Assembly: GCA_019722365.1 (NCBI GenBank)
Contig: JADFUC010002382.1
Location: forward strand, 310,001-374,000
Source: Lithospermum erythrorhizon
Lineage: Eukaryota; Streptophyta; Magnoliopsida; Boraginales; Boraginaceae
Direction: 5' to 3'
DNA length: 64,000 nucleotides
Shown: positions 24,540-38,600 of the stretch, one piece after another
Numbering within the stretch: the stretch's first letter is position 1
How the letters are laid out: each line of letters starts with the position of its first letter
Notes under the pieces: model-generated
Databases searched by the model: none
The model's input: the letters and a program-made list of their open reading frames with translations, nothing else
What the model was told of the DNA's origin: nothing
Made by a program: the position numbers and the translations under genes

Positions 24540-26121
24540 TGATGATAGTAATCATTAAACAATAAAAGAGATATAGTTTACAGTTTTCACGGACTACATT
24601 ACATGGATGTTTCAATTTTTTCAAAATTTTAACAAATGAGATAAGTGTGCTAGTATGCGTTCTCTTAGCCGTTGTACTATATAAGGAACCCTTAAGTTTT
24701 TTTTTCTTTCTTTGGACACTTGTCTTTGCAATGATTTGAAACCGAAACCTTATCATTATGATAATATTTCTTAAGTGACAAGTAACATTTGTATTTAGTT
24801 CCAATAAATGTATTATCATATGTTTGCCTATTGTAATACGTGTTGAAGGAGAATATTATGTAAAAAAGTGGAGGTGTCTTGCATTGTACAAAACTTTAAA
24901 AGGTTCAACGACTTATACTAACATTAGAATAAAGCATGTAATGTTGTTATAGACCAAAGTTTTTAGCTTAATTTCATATATAGACCAAACTTATTGAAAA
25001 AAATTGAACACACCCCTCATCTGGTTTATCAAAACAGACCCCACCTAATGCTGACTAACAAAATACCCCTCCACCTCAAACAATATTAATTTGATGACAA
25101 AGTATTATCAATTATGATGCTTTAGTTTTAAACGAGAATGCAACATATATATTTTGCGTAATAAACACATAAATGACGTTCAGATTACCAAATAGCAATC
25201 AATCAATGATTCAAATGCACTTCTATTATTTAGACCAGAGATTGATGGAGTGGTATTTTATCAACTACAATATACAAAAGGCTAGATAGATAAAGAGATG
25301 TTCCGATGAGATTCCTAGAGCTAGAGAACAATGAAATATTAAGCCAAAGTTTTTGAAATCTAAATGAAAAACCGCTTATATGAAACTTTTCTTTTTAGCA
25401 ATAAACAAACTACAATTTTGGGAACATATACCATTTTGAATTACATAAACTATAGCACACTAATTTTTTTAATAAACTATAGCACACTACAAAGAGAGAT
25501 GAAACAACACATTACAAATTGTGCTGAGTTATACAGACTTTACCTTCTGGGAGCTCCCTTTACTTACTAAAGCTGGTATGAATTACAATCATGCTGAGAT
25601 TCTCTTAGTGGAACGGGTATATCGGCTTTTCATCAGATAATGGTCCTACAAGTAAAGCCATTTCTTTCTTAAAGTAGAGATGAAGAATGGGGAAATGGAC
25701 ACACATAGGTGGAACAAGATGAAACTTTGAGCAATTTGTGGTGACAGAATGAGATTCTCTCCTTTCTGAAGCCAAAAGTAAACTAGGGATCACAATTCAC
25801 ATCAAAGAGATTAAGAAATGCCCAGATAACAATTCTCTGGAAATCAATTTTCGGTCAACTACAATGCATATATATTTTGTGTCCGTGATAATGATTGAAC
25901 TTATGCAAAATAAGTGGACCCTATCCGCTACCTTCTTCAATCTGTCCATTTTAGTTTTCCATAGATGCAAAACTTATTTATGCAACAAGAGTTTAAGACA
26001 TCATTCCATTAATGGAAATAAAAAACAGCATGAAGAATTTTCAGAAATTTCTTCCCGATAAGCTGAGGTGAGCTTCGTTTTCTATTTAAATAGACATAGG
26101 AAAGGCAGAATAACCTCTTCA
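24540..26121. other. Spacer between convergent HIPP and AAR2 genes
   Basis: It contains the HIPP polyadenylation region at its left and the AAR2 3' UTR (minus strand) at its right. Short frames here (for example 25605-25793) lack domains, and nothing else is recognised. Confidence 0.4.
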
Positions 26122-29100
26122 TCAAGACGAGGCTTCACTAAATTCATCCAACATTTCCACAACTGGGGCAAACTGCATAGGTTAAGATATTGAACAAGAG
26201 GGGGGAAATAATATATCTATATAAGACAAGCTTTTGTGGTTCAAAGTTCAAACATTTCACAAACCTCATCATCCTCTTCGAAGTACATGCCATCCATTGG
26301 ACTGTTTTTGCTGAAGTCCCATCCCAGTGTGTCCTCTAGCAGATCTTTTAGTTTTCTAGTCTGGAAAATTAATGAACCCATAATTTTCATTCAGAGAAAT
26401 ACAACGTTCAACCAGGTGAGGTAAGTAGGTAACATACATTTCCAACAAGAAATGAATATTTAACTATACCACTGTTTATCAGTGACAGTGGATACTGGGA
26501 ATATATTATAGGTTTCTTCATTGGAGGAATTGCCAGAAAACCTACTGTTCTACAGATACTATACTAAAACATAGAGCTAATACTCAAATATTTGAAGTCT
26601 ATATTGGAGAGCCAGAAGGACAAATGGACAATATGGATTCTCACAGTAATTTATACTACACCAATAGTCCAATACCCATAATTAGTTGTAATATAAAAAC
26701 TCACCCAAGTCGGAAGATCCCCATTCACAACTGAAGCCTCAAGAACCAATGAAAAGAAATCCTGAGATGGAAATTCAGCAGCATCTGAATGAATCATTTT
26801 ATGCACAGTTTTGTAAAGATCCTAGTAAAAGTTTGACTGTATTCATGAAAGGTGTAAGATCTTGCACACAAAAAGTAGATACTGCTAATACAAGCATATT
26901 TCCGATCTCGGTGTTATGTAAACCCCTCACCTTGCACAGATGATGCAGAAAACTATCCGCAGACAACCAAGACTCATCTAACAATGCAAGTACTCCTCTC
27001 TCAGGTGCACTGGTGTTTTTCAGCTCCTTTTGAAATCCATATTTCAACTGATAATATGTAACTTTGATGAACTGCAGTCACATATCAATTCCAAATATAA
27101 GAGAATTAGAAGCAGTTATGGCCTGTGGGCGAAGTTCATTTTGGGGACTGTGTTCACACATTTATCTGTAGACAGGGTTTCTCCTTTTTTTTTTTTGTTA
27201 ATAAACAATTACCTTGAGACTAAAAACTCAATAATTAACGTAATTTAACACATAATTTTACTTAGTTCTATTGTCATTTGAACATTTCAAACTCGAAGGA
27301 TTTACCTTAGTGAAAAACTGACTCCTTGTATTAAGTGGCTGCAATGAAGGAAACAAAAATATTGATATTAACATAAGAATATGATATTTCATCTTAAACA
27401 AAATGAGTGGAGCAAGTTTGAGAAAGGATCTTTAAACATAAATCAATTATCAATGGTTAAACAGAGTGCACATCTAGAAAATCGCATCTTTGATTTCAGT
27501 ATGTTATAGTTTCACTACCAAAGGATAGCTTATGAGCTGAGTACTTACAGCTTCGGTACAACCAAGTAATAGACTAACTAATAGTTTCCACTGAAGAAAT
27601 GCTTCAAGTGATTGCCCCATCTGCAAATTTTCTTTTTGCTTAAATAAACAGATATCTCATAGTGAAAACTGCAAATAGAATATCAAGCCAGAAAAAAAGT
27701 GAAATCTGAAGTAAATATTGTATACTTCTTAAGTACCAGAAATGCAATAAAGGAAAACTGCAGTTCTGCCAGCATTGAATCTTCTGCACCTTTATATTCT
27801 TTCACCAACATGGTTTCCAGCAGTTGGGACTGAAAGATGGGCACGAAACAAAGTTGTCAACTGAGAAAAGAGCAGTTTAGGAGAAAAAATTATAGAATAA
27901 TAACTCTGGCGCATGGAGCAGCACACATCCATCATATGCATGTCATAGTTTATGAAAATAACTAATTACAAATACATGTATCAAATTACTGACATACGAT
28001 CGTAGTTTATATTTTCACAACATTAAAACATGAAGTAAAAGAAGCAATAAATCACATACTCAGGAAAACCCAATAAATACAAAACAGAAGAAAATCATTT
28101 AAGATGAAGTTATCTATAATATATTTAGAACTATGTCTGACATCTTCAGCATACTCTATGGCACGAATATAACCGTCATCTTTTGGAACCAGAAGGTGTC
28201 TTAATCTGTAGTTTTTAGCTTCGGTTGATCACGAGAACTTAGGTGTGGTAAAAAGGAGCATCGTACTTTTTTCCAATCTCTGAAGATCTTAGCCAAATCC
28301 ACTTTCCACCCCTCTCAACCATCTCTCGTACCTCAATCATCCTTCACCAATCATCGTATCCTCTTAAATCTCAAGCCTAATCACCACCTTTGAAAATGTT
28401 GTAGAATTTCATGATTTTTATTTACAAAATGAGAAATCAAACCAGAAAAAGACAAATACAAGCTTTTTTTGAAGATGTTGAAACATTTTGATAACAAAAT
28501 GATGTTTATGAATATAAATGAAACTCAAACTTCGCCTCCCACACACTTCGCAATTATCAGTTTATCACCTACCCCCATGTACAAATAACTTCTGTATTCC
28601 AAACGACAACCGGAAACAGCCTCCCTGTTATCATAATTTGTTTCACTTTACATCTGTCCCAAGGTATCATTTCTAATATATCAGTAGGAAGGCTGCGTAT
28701 TATCTGAACCCCCTTTACTCCGCTTAGGCGGAAGTCTATTTAGAGGCACCGGGGCATGTTATCTTAACGTTATTGTAGCACAACAACTGAATATTATGTC
28801 CAGCGGAGGGATTTGAGCAGTAAAATAGAAGCATTTCTGGTTGTTCATGATATGGCATCACCTGGCATTATGGAAACAAGATACTATGTAGTTTGGAAAC
28901 CATGAAGAATCATAAAAAATAATTGTAAGCATATACCTTGTCAAGATTCAACTTGGTAAGTTCTGGCCCTGTGAGTCCCTTCTGCTTGATAATACGTGGA
29001 ATCGGTGTATAGTAGCACCCTTTCCTTTGGGACTTCTCAAGGCTTCTGGAAAACTTGCTTACCTTCAATTGCTCATCCAAAGCTCTCTCCACAGAAGTTT

Positions 29101-31574
29101 TGGGGATATTTGCACTATTATCATTTTCACAAGCAATGGTGATTTCCCCTCCAAGTGGCTCTATAAAAATATAAAGCATGGTTACTATATTAGTAAAATC
29201 CGGAACCCAAAAGAATTGTAAAATAATAAATTTGTCAGTCCTGATGCCATCTCTTAATATCTCCGTTCAAGATTTAAGGCATACATTAAAAAAAGAGGGA
29301 TTTTATTTCCTCAACACGAAAAGACGGATTTTATTTCCTCAACACGAAAAGTGATATCCCAGTAAATCAAAACAGATACTTAATATCTCCGTTCAAGATT
29401 TAAGGCATACATTAAAAAAAAATTAACATTTTGTTCCTAATTAAAGTTGTGGGATTTCCAGAACAAATGCTTCCGCAATGGTTTTATGTAAAATGAAGGT
29501 GTTCTATTCTTTTATATTTTATTGGTCAGTATGCCAGGCACCATATCAAATGATGAGAGAATCAAACTAGATGTGAGAACAGAGTGAAATTCATCTATTA
29601 AACTTGTCCTTGTATAAGGAAAAATGGATCTCTTGAGGTTCTAGGAAGACACCATCTCATGAAGTAAAAGCTCGAGCACTACATAGTGTTAATAACCCCC
29701 TAACTAGTTTTTCTTGGTCAGAACTCAGAATGAGAACAACATATATTTAAATGAGACAAACAGAAAAACACAAATAATCAGAAAGTACAAAGAACACCTA
29801 CCAAGGCGTTCAATGGTACTTTTTGTGATATAGTTTGACAAGCGGTTCCACTCTCCATACTGATCTAGCGTATAAGGCCCAAGTTGTCTGTCAAACTCAA
29901 GTCTCTTCACTGCTTCTATGTATCTCTCTTCCTGCATAAAACAAAATACTTCAGAAACAGAATTAAATGACTTAATCTCAGTCATGATCATAGTAAATAA
30001 TTTTATAAAGAACAAGACCACGTTATGCGTTCTAAAAAGAATGGTCTTCCTCTTGGAATATCCCTACCTCCTTATTATAACTATCAAAGAACCAAATGGG
30101 AATGCTCCTGAACACTAGTGAACTCCAAAAATGTGGACTACTAATTAAATCCTATTTATGTGTAATATCTGAAACTATAATCAAATATTAAAGTAATTGA
30201 TGTTCATTTACTACCTGCAGCATTGGATTATATTATTGGGAACAAATCTAACTTTTTAAGTCCCAAAACATTTTGGTAGTATATTCTACATGCAATTCTT
30301 GGGAACACTGATCACCTACATAGAAAGGGATACAAAGAGCATAACCTAAAAGTTTTTGGTCAACAGAGATCACCAAGCGAATGCCCCACCGTATCCGTTA
30401 TGGTTGGATAAGAACAACTCCAATTCTACGGGCATATATTTCTACTGTGTTAGAACCTTTGACGTACTGAAATATCCTCTTAACATATGGTAACTAAAAA
30501 ACATAGTCAATATATAAGGGTCAACAACTATTATATTGAAAATAAATGCATCATGAGGACTTGAAGTCTTGTCTGATCAACGGAAACTTTCAGGTTTTTT
30601 ATCAATTGAGTTCCATGGCTTCTGTATTGGATGTTAAGTAGTTATTAACACCGAGTTACATGGATCTTGATAACCAAAAGGTAAGTCTAACAGTAATCAT
30701 ACTTCACATACCTCTTCTTCAGGAATCTTAAGTAGTCGCTCCTCTTTATTATCCCATTTTCGAATAATCACCTGAATATCTCAGAATGTTAAGCAAGATA
30801 TGTATGTTTAAGGAAAATACAAATCTAAAGTTTGCAGTCAGTTACTCAGTTATGTCAATGTTGTACATCACTACAAATACAAGATTACAAGCTCTACCCG
30901 AACAAAGATAAATATTGCAGCATATAATTCCACATAGTAGCCAATATGAGGCATCTTTGAGACATGAACAATATTATGGAAAACTATGACGTAAATATAT
31001 TGAGCAAGTGTTGAAACAAACCTCTGAGGGTTTCACATCAATAAATAATCCAACAACTGCAGAAAACTCATTACCCTCCCTACACAAGAAGCATCGAGTT
31101 AAAAACGAGCACCAATACTTAATAACACACAGTAATAGATATATAAATATAGTAGACAACTATAGTAGTTGCAGTTCCACCACATTTACACCGAATTCTA
31201 GCTATCCAATACTTTAGCAGAAAGAACAGAAATTTGAAACAACATAGAAATAGGAAATAAAGCGAACCTGTTAGATGAGCTATAGTAGAGAAAATGAACA
31301 CCGGGAGGAATCATCTTTATACCTTTAAAAACAGGACCAGACCAAAACATCTGCAAATAACACTAATTATTACGCTTTATTAATAATTCATGTGCTAACT
31401 CCATTCCTATTGATCTATTTTGCAAAAAACTACACATGCTATTCGAAAAGAATGAGTATAGAAAATGATAAATGTAACCTGAGTATCGATACCGATGAGA
31501 GTGTATTGTGGAACATCCAGGAGTAGAATAGTACCACCATTTTTCACTAATTCTAATGCTTTTTCTGCATCCAT
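26122..31574 (-). CDS. AAR2: AAR2 family protein, U5 snRNP assembly factor
   Basis: Thirteen exons in coding order: 31574-31479, 31350-31268, 31079-31022, 30771-30712, 29931-29802, 29160-28937, 27829-27737, 27620-27549, 27338-27306, 27071-26931, 26821-26705, 26360-26265 and 26172-26122. All joins keep phase and have GT-AG borders; the product is 417 residues. The N-terminal domain opens [20 protein letters not shown], with [13 protein letters not shown] and KMIPPGVHF, the most conserved AAR2 signatures. A charged linker with [14 protein letters not shown] follows, then an all-helical C-terminal domain ([22 protein letters not shown] and later [16 protein letters not shown]). AAR2 holds Prp8 during cytoplasmic U5 snRNP maturation and is displaced by Brr2 in the nucleus. 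If exon 12 read on past its donor it would stop within seven codons, so the final small exon ([11 protein letters not shown]...) is preferred. One intron holds a SINE copy. Confidence 0.93.
28687..28775 (+). mobile_element. SINE fragment in an AAR2 intron
   Basis: The body reads GGCTGCGTATTATCTGAACC, CCGCTTAGGCGGAAGTC, then AGAGGCACCGGGGCATGTTA. It aligns by eye with the opposite-strand copy at 35208-35310 (GCTTAGACGGGAGCC, AGAGGCATTGGGACATGTTG). This is the 3' body of a plant tRNA-derived SINE resembling the Au/TS type. The tRNA head and the (TTG)n tail are eroded here. Confidence 0.55.
29253..29421. repeat. Direct and tandem duplications in an AAR2 intron
   Basis: A direct repeat of about 42 bp starting CTTAATATCTCCGTTCAAG occurs at 29253 and again at 29380. 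Between the copies, a unit starting GGATTTTATTTCCTCAACAC is tandemly duplicated at 29298 and 29326. All copies are essentially identical, so the events look recent. Confidence 0.8.
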
Positions 31575-32695
31575 TTTTTCTATCATTTCTAATTCTAATG
31601 CTATGTCAATTTATCACTTTCTTCTGCTATAGCCTCTCTAGAAACCTCATATTCTACCTTTTATTTCATTTTAAATTACCTATTTGCCCTCCTTACTACC
31701 CAAAGTTATTTGGTTTCGGTTATGTTTTAACGGAAAAAGATGATGGTGGGTATTTGAACATGAGTGATCGAAATAGAACAATCTTGAATGAGGGTGGTCA
31801 AAATAGATTATTTAAACTTAAAAAATTAACCTAAGGGAAGCTAACTGAGGTGAATCGGGATGAATGATTTAAAATGTTGTTGGGATACTTTTAAAATTAA
31901 GTCAGGTAAATCAAGAAGAAATATACTACATTTCAAATATTCATTTCCCCTCATTCATCTCCAATTTGGAGAGTAATGATTTGAGGGTGAAAAAGAATAG
32001 ATGAATTACCTTCGATTCACCTCGCTTTTGAAATACCCAAACGAGATGAGTTCTAATTCTACACTCAATTCACCCTAATTCAAACAGAACCATTATTATT
32101 TACAAATTAATCTTATTAGAGTCGAAAATGACCCTTTCGACACAAGTAATATCGACCTTTAATTCGATACATTGTCTTGTGATGAGACTATGAGAGATAC
32201 TATATGTGTATCGATACATGTCAAGAAATTCAAGTTGAAGATGCATGAAGTGAAATGATCAATGAACTCAGATTGAAATATGTTCTTGAAGAAGAGAAGA
32301 TCCACACATAGTTTGACTTCAATTTATGGCATGTATTTAACTAGATGTATTGTCCATTTGTCCCCTTCATTTAATTTTATAACTACACACTTCTGATTGA
32401 GCAACATGACATTACCAAATAATAAATGTTAAGAATGTTTGATACATGAAAATACAATATTTGATCAGTCTGATTGGGGGACAAAGTGATACATGATAGA
32501 GATGGCAACACCTTCACTTACTATGTCCATATTGCATGCAGTGAGCCAGTGACCATAAGTTCTGTGAACATATTCTCCTTACATAAGTCTAGACCTCCTT
32601 AACCTCTCAAGTTTATTCTCCATTTGTAGGTGATTTAATTTATCATCTCCTTTATTTCATCTGTGTGTCTTAATTGTGTCCAAGCTAACTCCAAT
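31575..32695. other. Spacer between AAR2 (5' end) and pyridoxal kinase (3' end)
   Basis: This 1.1-kb interval must hold the AAR2 promoter and the pyridoxal kinase terminator region, both on the minus strand. A MITE terminus lies at 32071-32091. An open frame at 31556-31834 overlaps the AAR2 start on the opposite strand and has no domain. Confidence 0.45.
31851..32091. mobile_element. Partial MITE upstream of AAR2
   Basis: The right end CACCCTAATTCAAACAGAACC matches the right terminus of the 16659-16979 element (CACCCCAATCCAAACGAACC) with few changes. The left terminus is not recognisable, so the start is a guess. Confidence 0.35.
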
Positions 32696-35600
32696 TCAGT
32701 TGTATCTTTCGGCTTTGAATTTGACTTCAGGATTGCGAATATCATCATGACTTTGAATTAACCGAATCTCTAAACTGCTTGATTGACAATCAAATCCTGA
32801 CCTCTTATAGTCATCCAATGTCCGTTGCAGAAGTGCCTGCAAAATGTGCAATCATCTCAAACCACCACAGAGAAAGAGGACACAACTCGAATATAGTTCA
32901 ACTCATCTCTACCAACAAGCATACCAGATTAAAATTATTCCAAAAACTAAGGATCAAAAGTGAAACTAGTGATGACACGACTTAATGTTCAATTTACGCC
33001 ATTGTTTTGCTGTCAGTTATTATGCTACTCAAACTCTATAAACTGTAGGAAGTTTTATAAAGGGTGTGAGAATTTTGCACTTGATCACTTGAGAATGACA
33101 CTCCACTTTGGAGGTAAAATTAAATTGACACCCCGAACGATCTTAACATTGATGCATGCATGTAATATCAAGGGGGGTATTATTGTCAATTGGTAACATT
33201 GAAGAACGAGTGGAGTGGAGTGGAGTTATAAAGTGATGGAGTGCAAAAACCATCACAATTTAGAAAATTATCTACAATTGCTAAAGCTTGAATAGTAAGG
33301 CCTTCATGCCCAAATTATTTCTTGAACCTTTTGTTTATGATGGATAAGTGAGTGTGCAGACACAGTATAGTAAATGTTCAGAAGTAAAGAATGTACCTAG
33401 GAAAATACATGGTCAAAGTGAGATGCCCTATACTTTATTTATTTATTTAGTTTGAGCAGTTCTGATGGAACTTCTGATTCAGATATTAATCAAACTGATT
33501 ACTTATAGGATCAGTGGATCACCATGAGGTTTTTGAGAATTAGAGCAATTCGACATTCTCTCGAGGTATATAGAAGGCTAATCTAATTTCGTAAGTAACC
33601 TTTCAACAACATACCTGTACGCTTGATACAGCCAGCTCTGCAGCTCTTTCAAGATTGTCAGGGTATTTCTGCACAACAAACGGAGGCCAGAATTTCTTTT
33701 TTTTTTAAAAACATAGATTTTGTGCAATCTCAACAATCAACAAAAAAGCAGTTCCACGACCTACATTACTCCATCCTAGCAAAAGAGCAGTCATTAAATC
33801 TCCAGTCCCCTGAAATCACATACGGCCAACAAGACAAAATAAATAAGTGAAGTAAACAGGTAGCTGCGGCAGGTTAACCACCAAATTATGAATTCACCAC
33901 ATTAAATAATTACAAAACTATTAACATTGCAAAATTTGTTATTTAATATAGTACTTACAAGTATTTGTAAAGTCAATGTTACAAATCGACATTGACAATA
34001 TCCATACCCTAGAGCTTGAAAGCTCAATGACATTTTAAAGCCAAGCTTGACAAGAGAGAATTTCTGCTATCTTGAACTTACATTAAAGATATAGGAGGAC
34101 GGTATAACAAACTTTTGCCATTTCCCCTTTCAGGAAAGTGGAGCATGTTACTATTAAATGCAAAAAAAAGGTTTTTTTTTTGGTTTTGACAATATAGGAT
34201 ATTGATATATGGTATATCACACTTCATAAATTGTGAAAATATTAAAGAATATCGGTAATGATTTTCTGAGAAAAAAAACTCAACAGCATAAATAAATTGA
34301 AGTGGATTGCTATTTTGTTCATTTGAAGAACAAATGCACATACATAAGCATAGTACTCAAAGAAGGAACATTTTTGGAATGATGCTTACCGTAAAATATG
34401 CAGGTATTTTGGGTATCGAAATCTTGAATTGTGCAGGTGGTTGGCCCTGTCAAGTAGCATACCATCAAATCTAAGAATTTTTAAATTATTCACTCATGAT
34501 GTTCAACCTTGAATCTCTGCACAGACTGCTAAGGATAATTGATAAATTTGAAGTAGATAATAAATACACAACTCTAGATAGGTTATGCTGGATTTGTGTT
34601 GTGTACAACCAGTTAACCCATATCCATAAAATTTATTGGGTATCTGACATAAATTTGGATGGAATTTAAATTACTCCTATATGGAGCCATCTACATTCAT
34701 TTGAACCCAAGTATATGAATAGTAGGACGTGACTTATTGTCAATTTTTATAGATTTCATATTAGATGGGGTCATCTCCCTTCATTTGAATCCAAGTTCAA
34801 CAATAGTAGGAAGGGCCAAAGAATGTGTCAATCTAAAGTAGACCAGTGTGTCCATTGGACTAAAGTAGTGTGCTATTCATATTTTATTATTCTAGTTTTA
34901 TATAAAATTTGTATTTCAAGAAAGTGAAAAACAAATGGAATAAGGCACAATGATGAAAGCGAAGGAGCATTAAATTCCATACCTCTTGATTCTTGTGGCT
35001 GCCAATGAGAAGTAAATTACCATCCATGTTAACACTCGTGATCACGACCTATATGTCATGAAAAAGAACAAGAACCTAATTACTACATTTATAGCTCGCT
35101 AGTGTTGGCACATATCACCAATATATAAAATTCAAAGGAAACTTTAGAGTGCTTAAATTTTTTTAGAGGCAAAAGAGTTATTGAGCATGAGCAATTGAGC
35201 AGTAATCACAACAACAACAAAAACAACAACATGTCCCAATGCCTCTGAAGAGGCTCCCGTCTAAGCGGGGTAAGGGGGCTTGGATAGTACACAACCTTAC
35301 CCATGTGATAAGAAGCGTAGGTAGCATAATGAGCCATGTAGATTTATTCCACCGTATCCATGAGCTAGGGATTATAAAATATTTGACTCCATAAGGATTA
35401 TAAAATATTTGACTCCAAAAGATATGGAATAATGCTAATGGAAAAGTTATACAATGGAGGCAACACATCGAAGAGTGTTAAATTGGAGCTGCCACTCAAG
35501 GAAGTAGATAGATTAAATATCTTGACGTCGAGGAAATTGTTAAATGAATGGCTAAGGAGCAAAACTTCAAGATGGCAAAAAGATTTAAATTTTCTTGAAT

Positions 35601-38600
35601 TTTAGAATGATGAATTATATTTATTTATTTTTGGAAAAAAAAATCAAACGTATTGACTAATGAGGTAAGACAGATGTTCCATAAGAAATAGATCTCAAAA
35701 AAGAAAACTAAAAGGAACGAGCTTAGGGAATTACTTTCAAGGGTCCAGCAGCATGAAGAACATTGCAAGCCTCTCTGCCATCATGTTCAGATGCAATCCT
35801 GTAATGAGCCTATTTAGAATTGCAGATGTAAAGACTATATGAAATGTATAAACCAATTTTACAACACTTAGTACAAAAAAACATCCCTAGTGAGTGGAAA
35901 TCGAAAGAGCAAACAAATCCTCCAAAATATGATCTTGAAAAACTAGTACCCTGGATTAGTACCTTAATCCAGTCAACTGTTCAGCTTCAAACTGGTTAGG
36001 AGTCAACATTGAAGCAACAGGAATAACCTAATGACAGAGATGCAATACAAAAACTATAAATACAAACCCATGATTTAAAATATGTAGAAAAAATAGCATA
36101 CAAAAAAGTAAAACAATTAGATCCCACTCCCAAATGGCTGAAGGCATTGGTGTTACTTACAATATTATGCAAGTGTTAATAATATGGATTCATTTATTGG
36201 TTCAGAATTATATTCACTTTCCAATACCATCTACGGTAAGCATATAGGTGCTATAGCTTTGTATAGTACATGGTCCACCAGTAAGGCCCTTAGACTGATA
36301 ATGAAAGAGCATATACAATTGAATTTGAAGCCTCACTGCACTGCTCCCCACAATCATTGGGACTTCAGGAAAGTATAATCCAAAGTTTCTTTAAATAAAC
36401 ATAAGCATTTTTTAGAAGCTTGAATGACCATAAATGTTCCAAGCACGAGCCTTGTTTGCATAAGGTCACTTATAAGCTACTCCAAGAAGATAAGACAAAC
36501 ACCATCTACGTATACATAGTCATGACAGCATTGTCTTAAAACAGAATGCTCAAGACAGAACTATGAGATGGTTTTTTACCGAAACATAAGTTTAATTTAG
36601 ATGAAGTTCTATGCTACCTTCTCACGATATACTGATACCAACTCTTGGGGGACATAAAGCTTTCCATCATCTCCCATCACTGGATCACAAACTGCCAAGT
36701 GCAGAGCAAGAAAACTTACACCGACTAAAATGCCCATAACAAAATCATAGAGGAAATGGATATGAATAGCATCACAATCGAAGTCATATACATATACCAC
36801 ACTTTTGAAACTTGTTACTCCATATAATATATAATAAAAAATGGCGTCACTTAAATGTATCCAGTAATATGTTCCCCACATATCTATACATCTTCAAAAT
36901 TAAAGTATTAAGGGTGATTCTGGCTAGAATATTTCTCACCATATGTCAGCTTGGGGTTGACGGATCGTAACTTCTCAACCACTTTCAGTATTGTGTTCAA
37001 GAAGGAAACCGAACCAATATAACCTACAACGTATCAATTCAAAAACAGTTTAAGCAATTAATCTTATGTTCTATCTCAGCTTTCTCAGTATAGCTAGCTA
37101 GTACATGTGTTGTCTTAATTTAAGTCCATATTATGCTGGAAGGGTTAAGACTCGTATATGTACCAGTGACTAACAAAATTTGATCAAATTCCTCTTATTT
37201 CATGTGTGTCTAACAGTGGTTTGACAAACCTGTCAACAAATGTGTATAAAATAATAAATCATTAGCTTCAAGGCCTGCTATTAAGTCCCATAGTTGATCC
37301 CCGTTCAAAACTTGACCTTTAAAAGTTGGATATCCTGAAAAAATATGACCACAATCAAACCAAGATAAAATGTGACCTTGTTCATGTCCTCTTCTGGAGT
37401 CGTATAAGATCATAAATGACCATATGTCCTATTCTAGGCAGAAGATTGTTGTTTGAGAGAATCGAGTAATCAGCTTGCCTGTATGGTTTGAGAATTGCAC
37501 GGAATTGATAGGATCCACATCATAGCCCAATAATTGGAGAGGAAAGACAGCTGATTTATTTCCGACATATCCCTGGGATAGAAAAAATCACATAACATCA
37601 GCTAATTGCTCAATTTTTTGGGTTAATTGCTCGATTTTTTGGCTAATTGCTTGTTCTATGTATGAAAAATTGGTAAATACTAGCCAGAGACACCATAAAT
37701 CGGAGGGATTAAGGTTAAAGGAACAGTGACATTCCATCTTCATAGAAGTGATATAATAGATAGAAAAAAGAAATCCAATATGATGACCATTGTCATGTCT
37801 ACATTATATCAATTCTTACATGGTGAAAGTTATTGTTTGGTTAAAGGCTAAACAGTATAAAGGAAAAGGGAAATAAACAAGAGTGGTTGATTGATTTGAT
37901 TCTCAAAGCAGAAATCTGTAGTTATTTGTTTGAGCAAATACTTGAGAAAATATAATCCTGACAAGGTAATGTAGAATTGTAGATAACAAAATGGAATTTC
38001 GGTGCTTCTAGGTTTTGTGCAAAATGTGGTTTATTGCCTGAGACAGCAATAAGTGGAGGCACTGCATCTGTCCTCTGGTGGAATCACACTTCTTGAATAA
38101 TAAATTCCAGAAAAACGGAGATAGGTGGAACTGAGAAGAGTTTAAAAAACAAACAAAGAACAAGGAAACAGCAGATGCTAAAACAAGAAATTCCGAAGAA
38201 ATTAAATGGAGCCGGTATAGATTTGAGTTTGAAACCTTTTTGAATCCGCAATAAAGGGAAATGTCTTTTGTATTGGAAACAGGCACCCATCTACAGGATA
38301 TTGAGAAGTGTAAAGATAAATTTGTAGCTAATGACAGTTGCTAAATGAACTCAATTTGTTAAATGCGACAGACGTGATCCCATAGCACATTGGTTTTAGA
38401 AGCATTAGAAAAGACAATGCAGGTGGTGCTGGACCAGAAAGAGAATTCATCCAAAACAAAATCAGTAACTAGCGCATAGAACTTGACGTCTACCAAATGT
38501 CTGCATTTCAATAAATTAGAGAAGAAGTGCATCTTTTCCTCCCCAACAAAAAGGGAGTCTTTACAATGTACTACCAAAATCGACCACAATCGTTTTAGGC

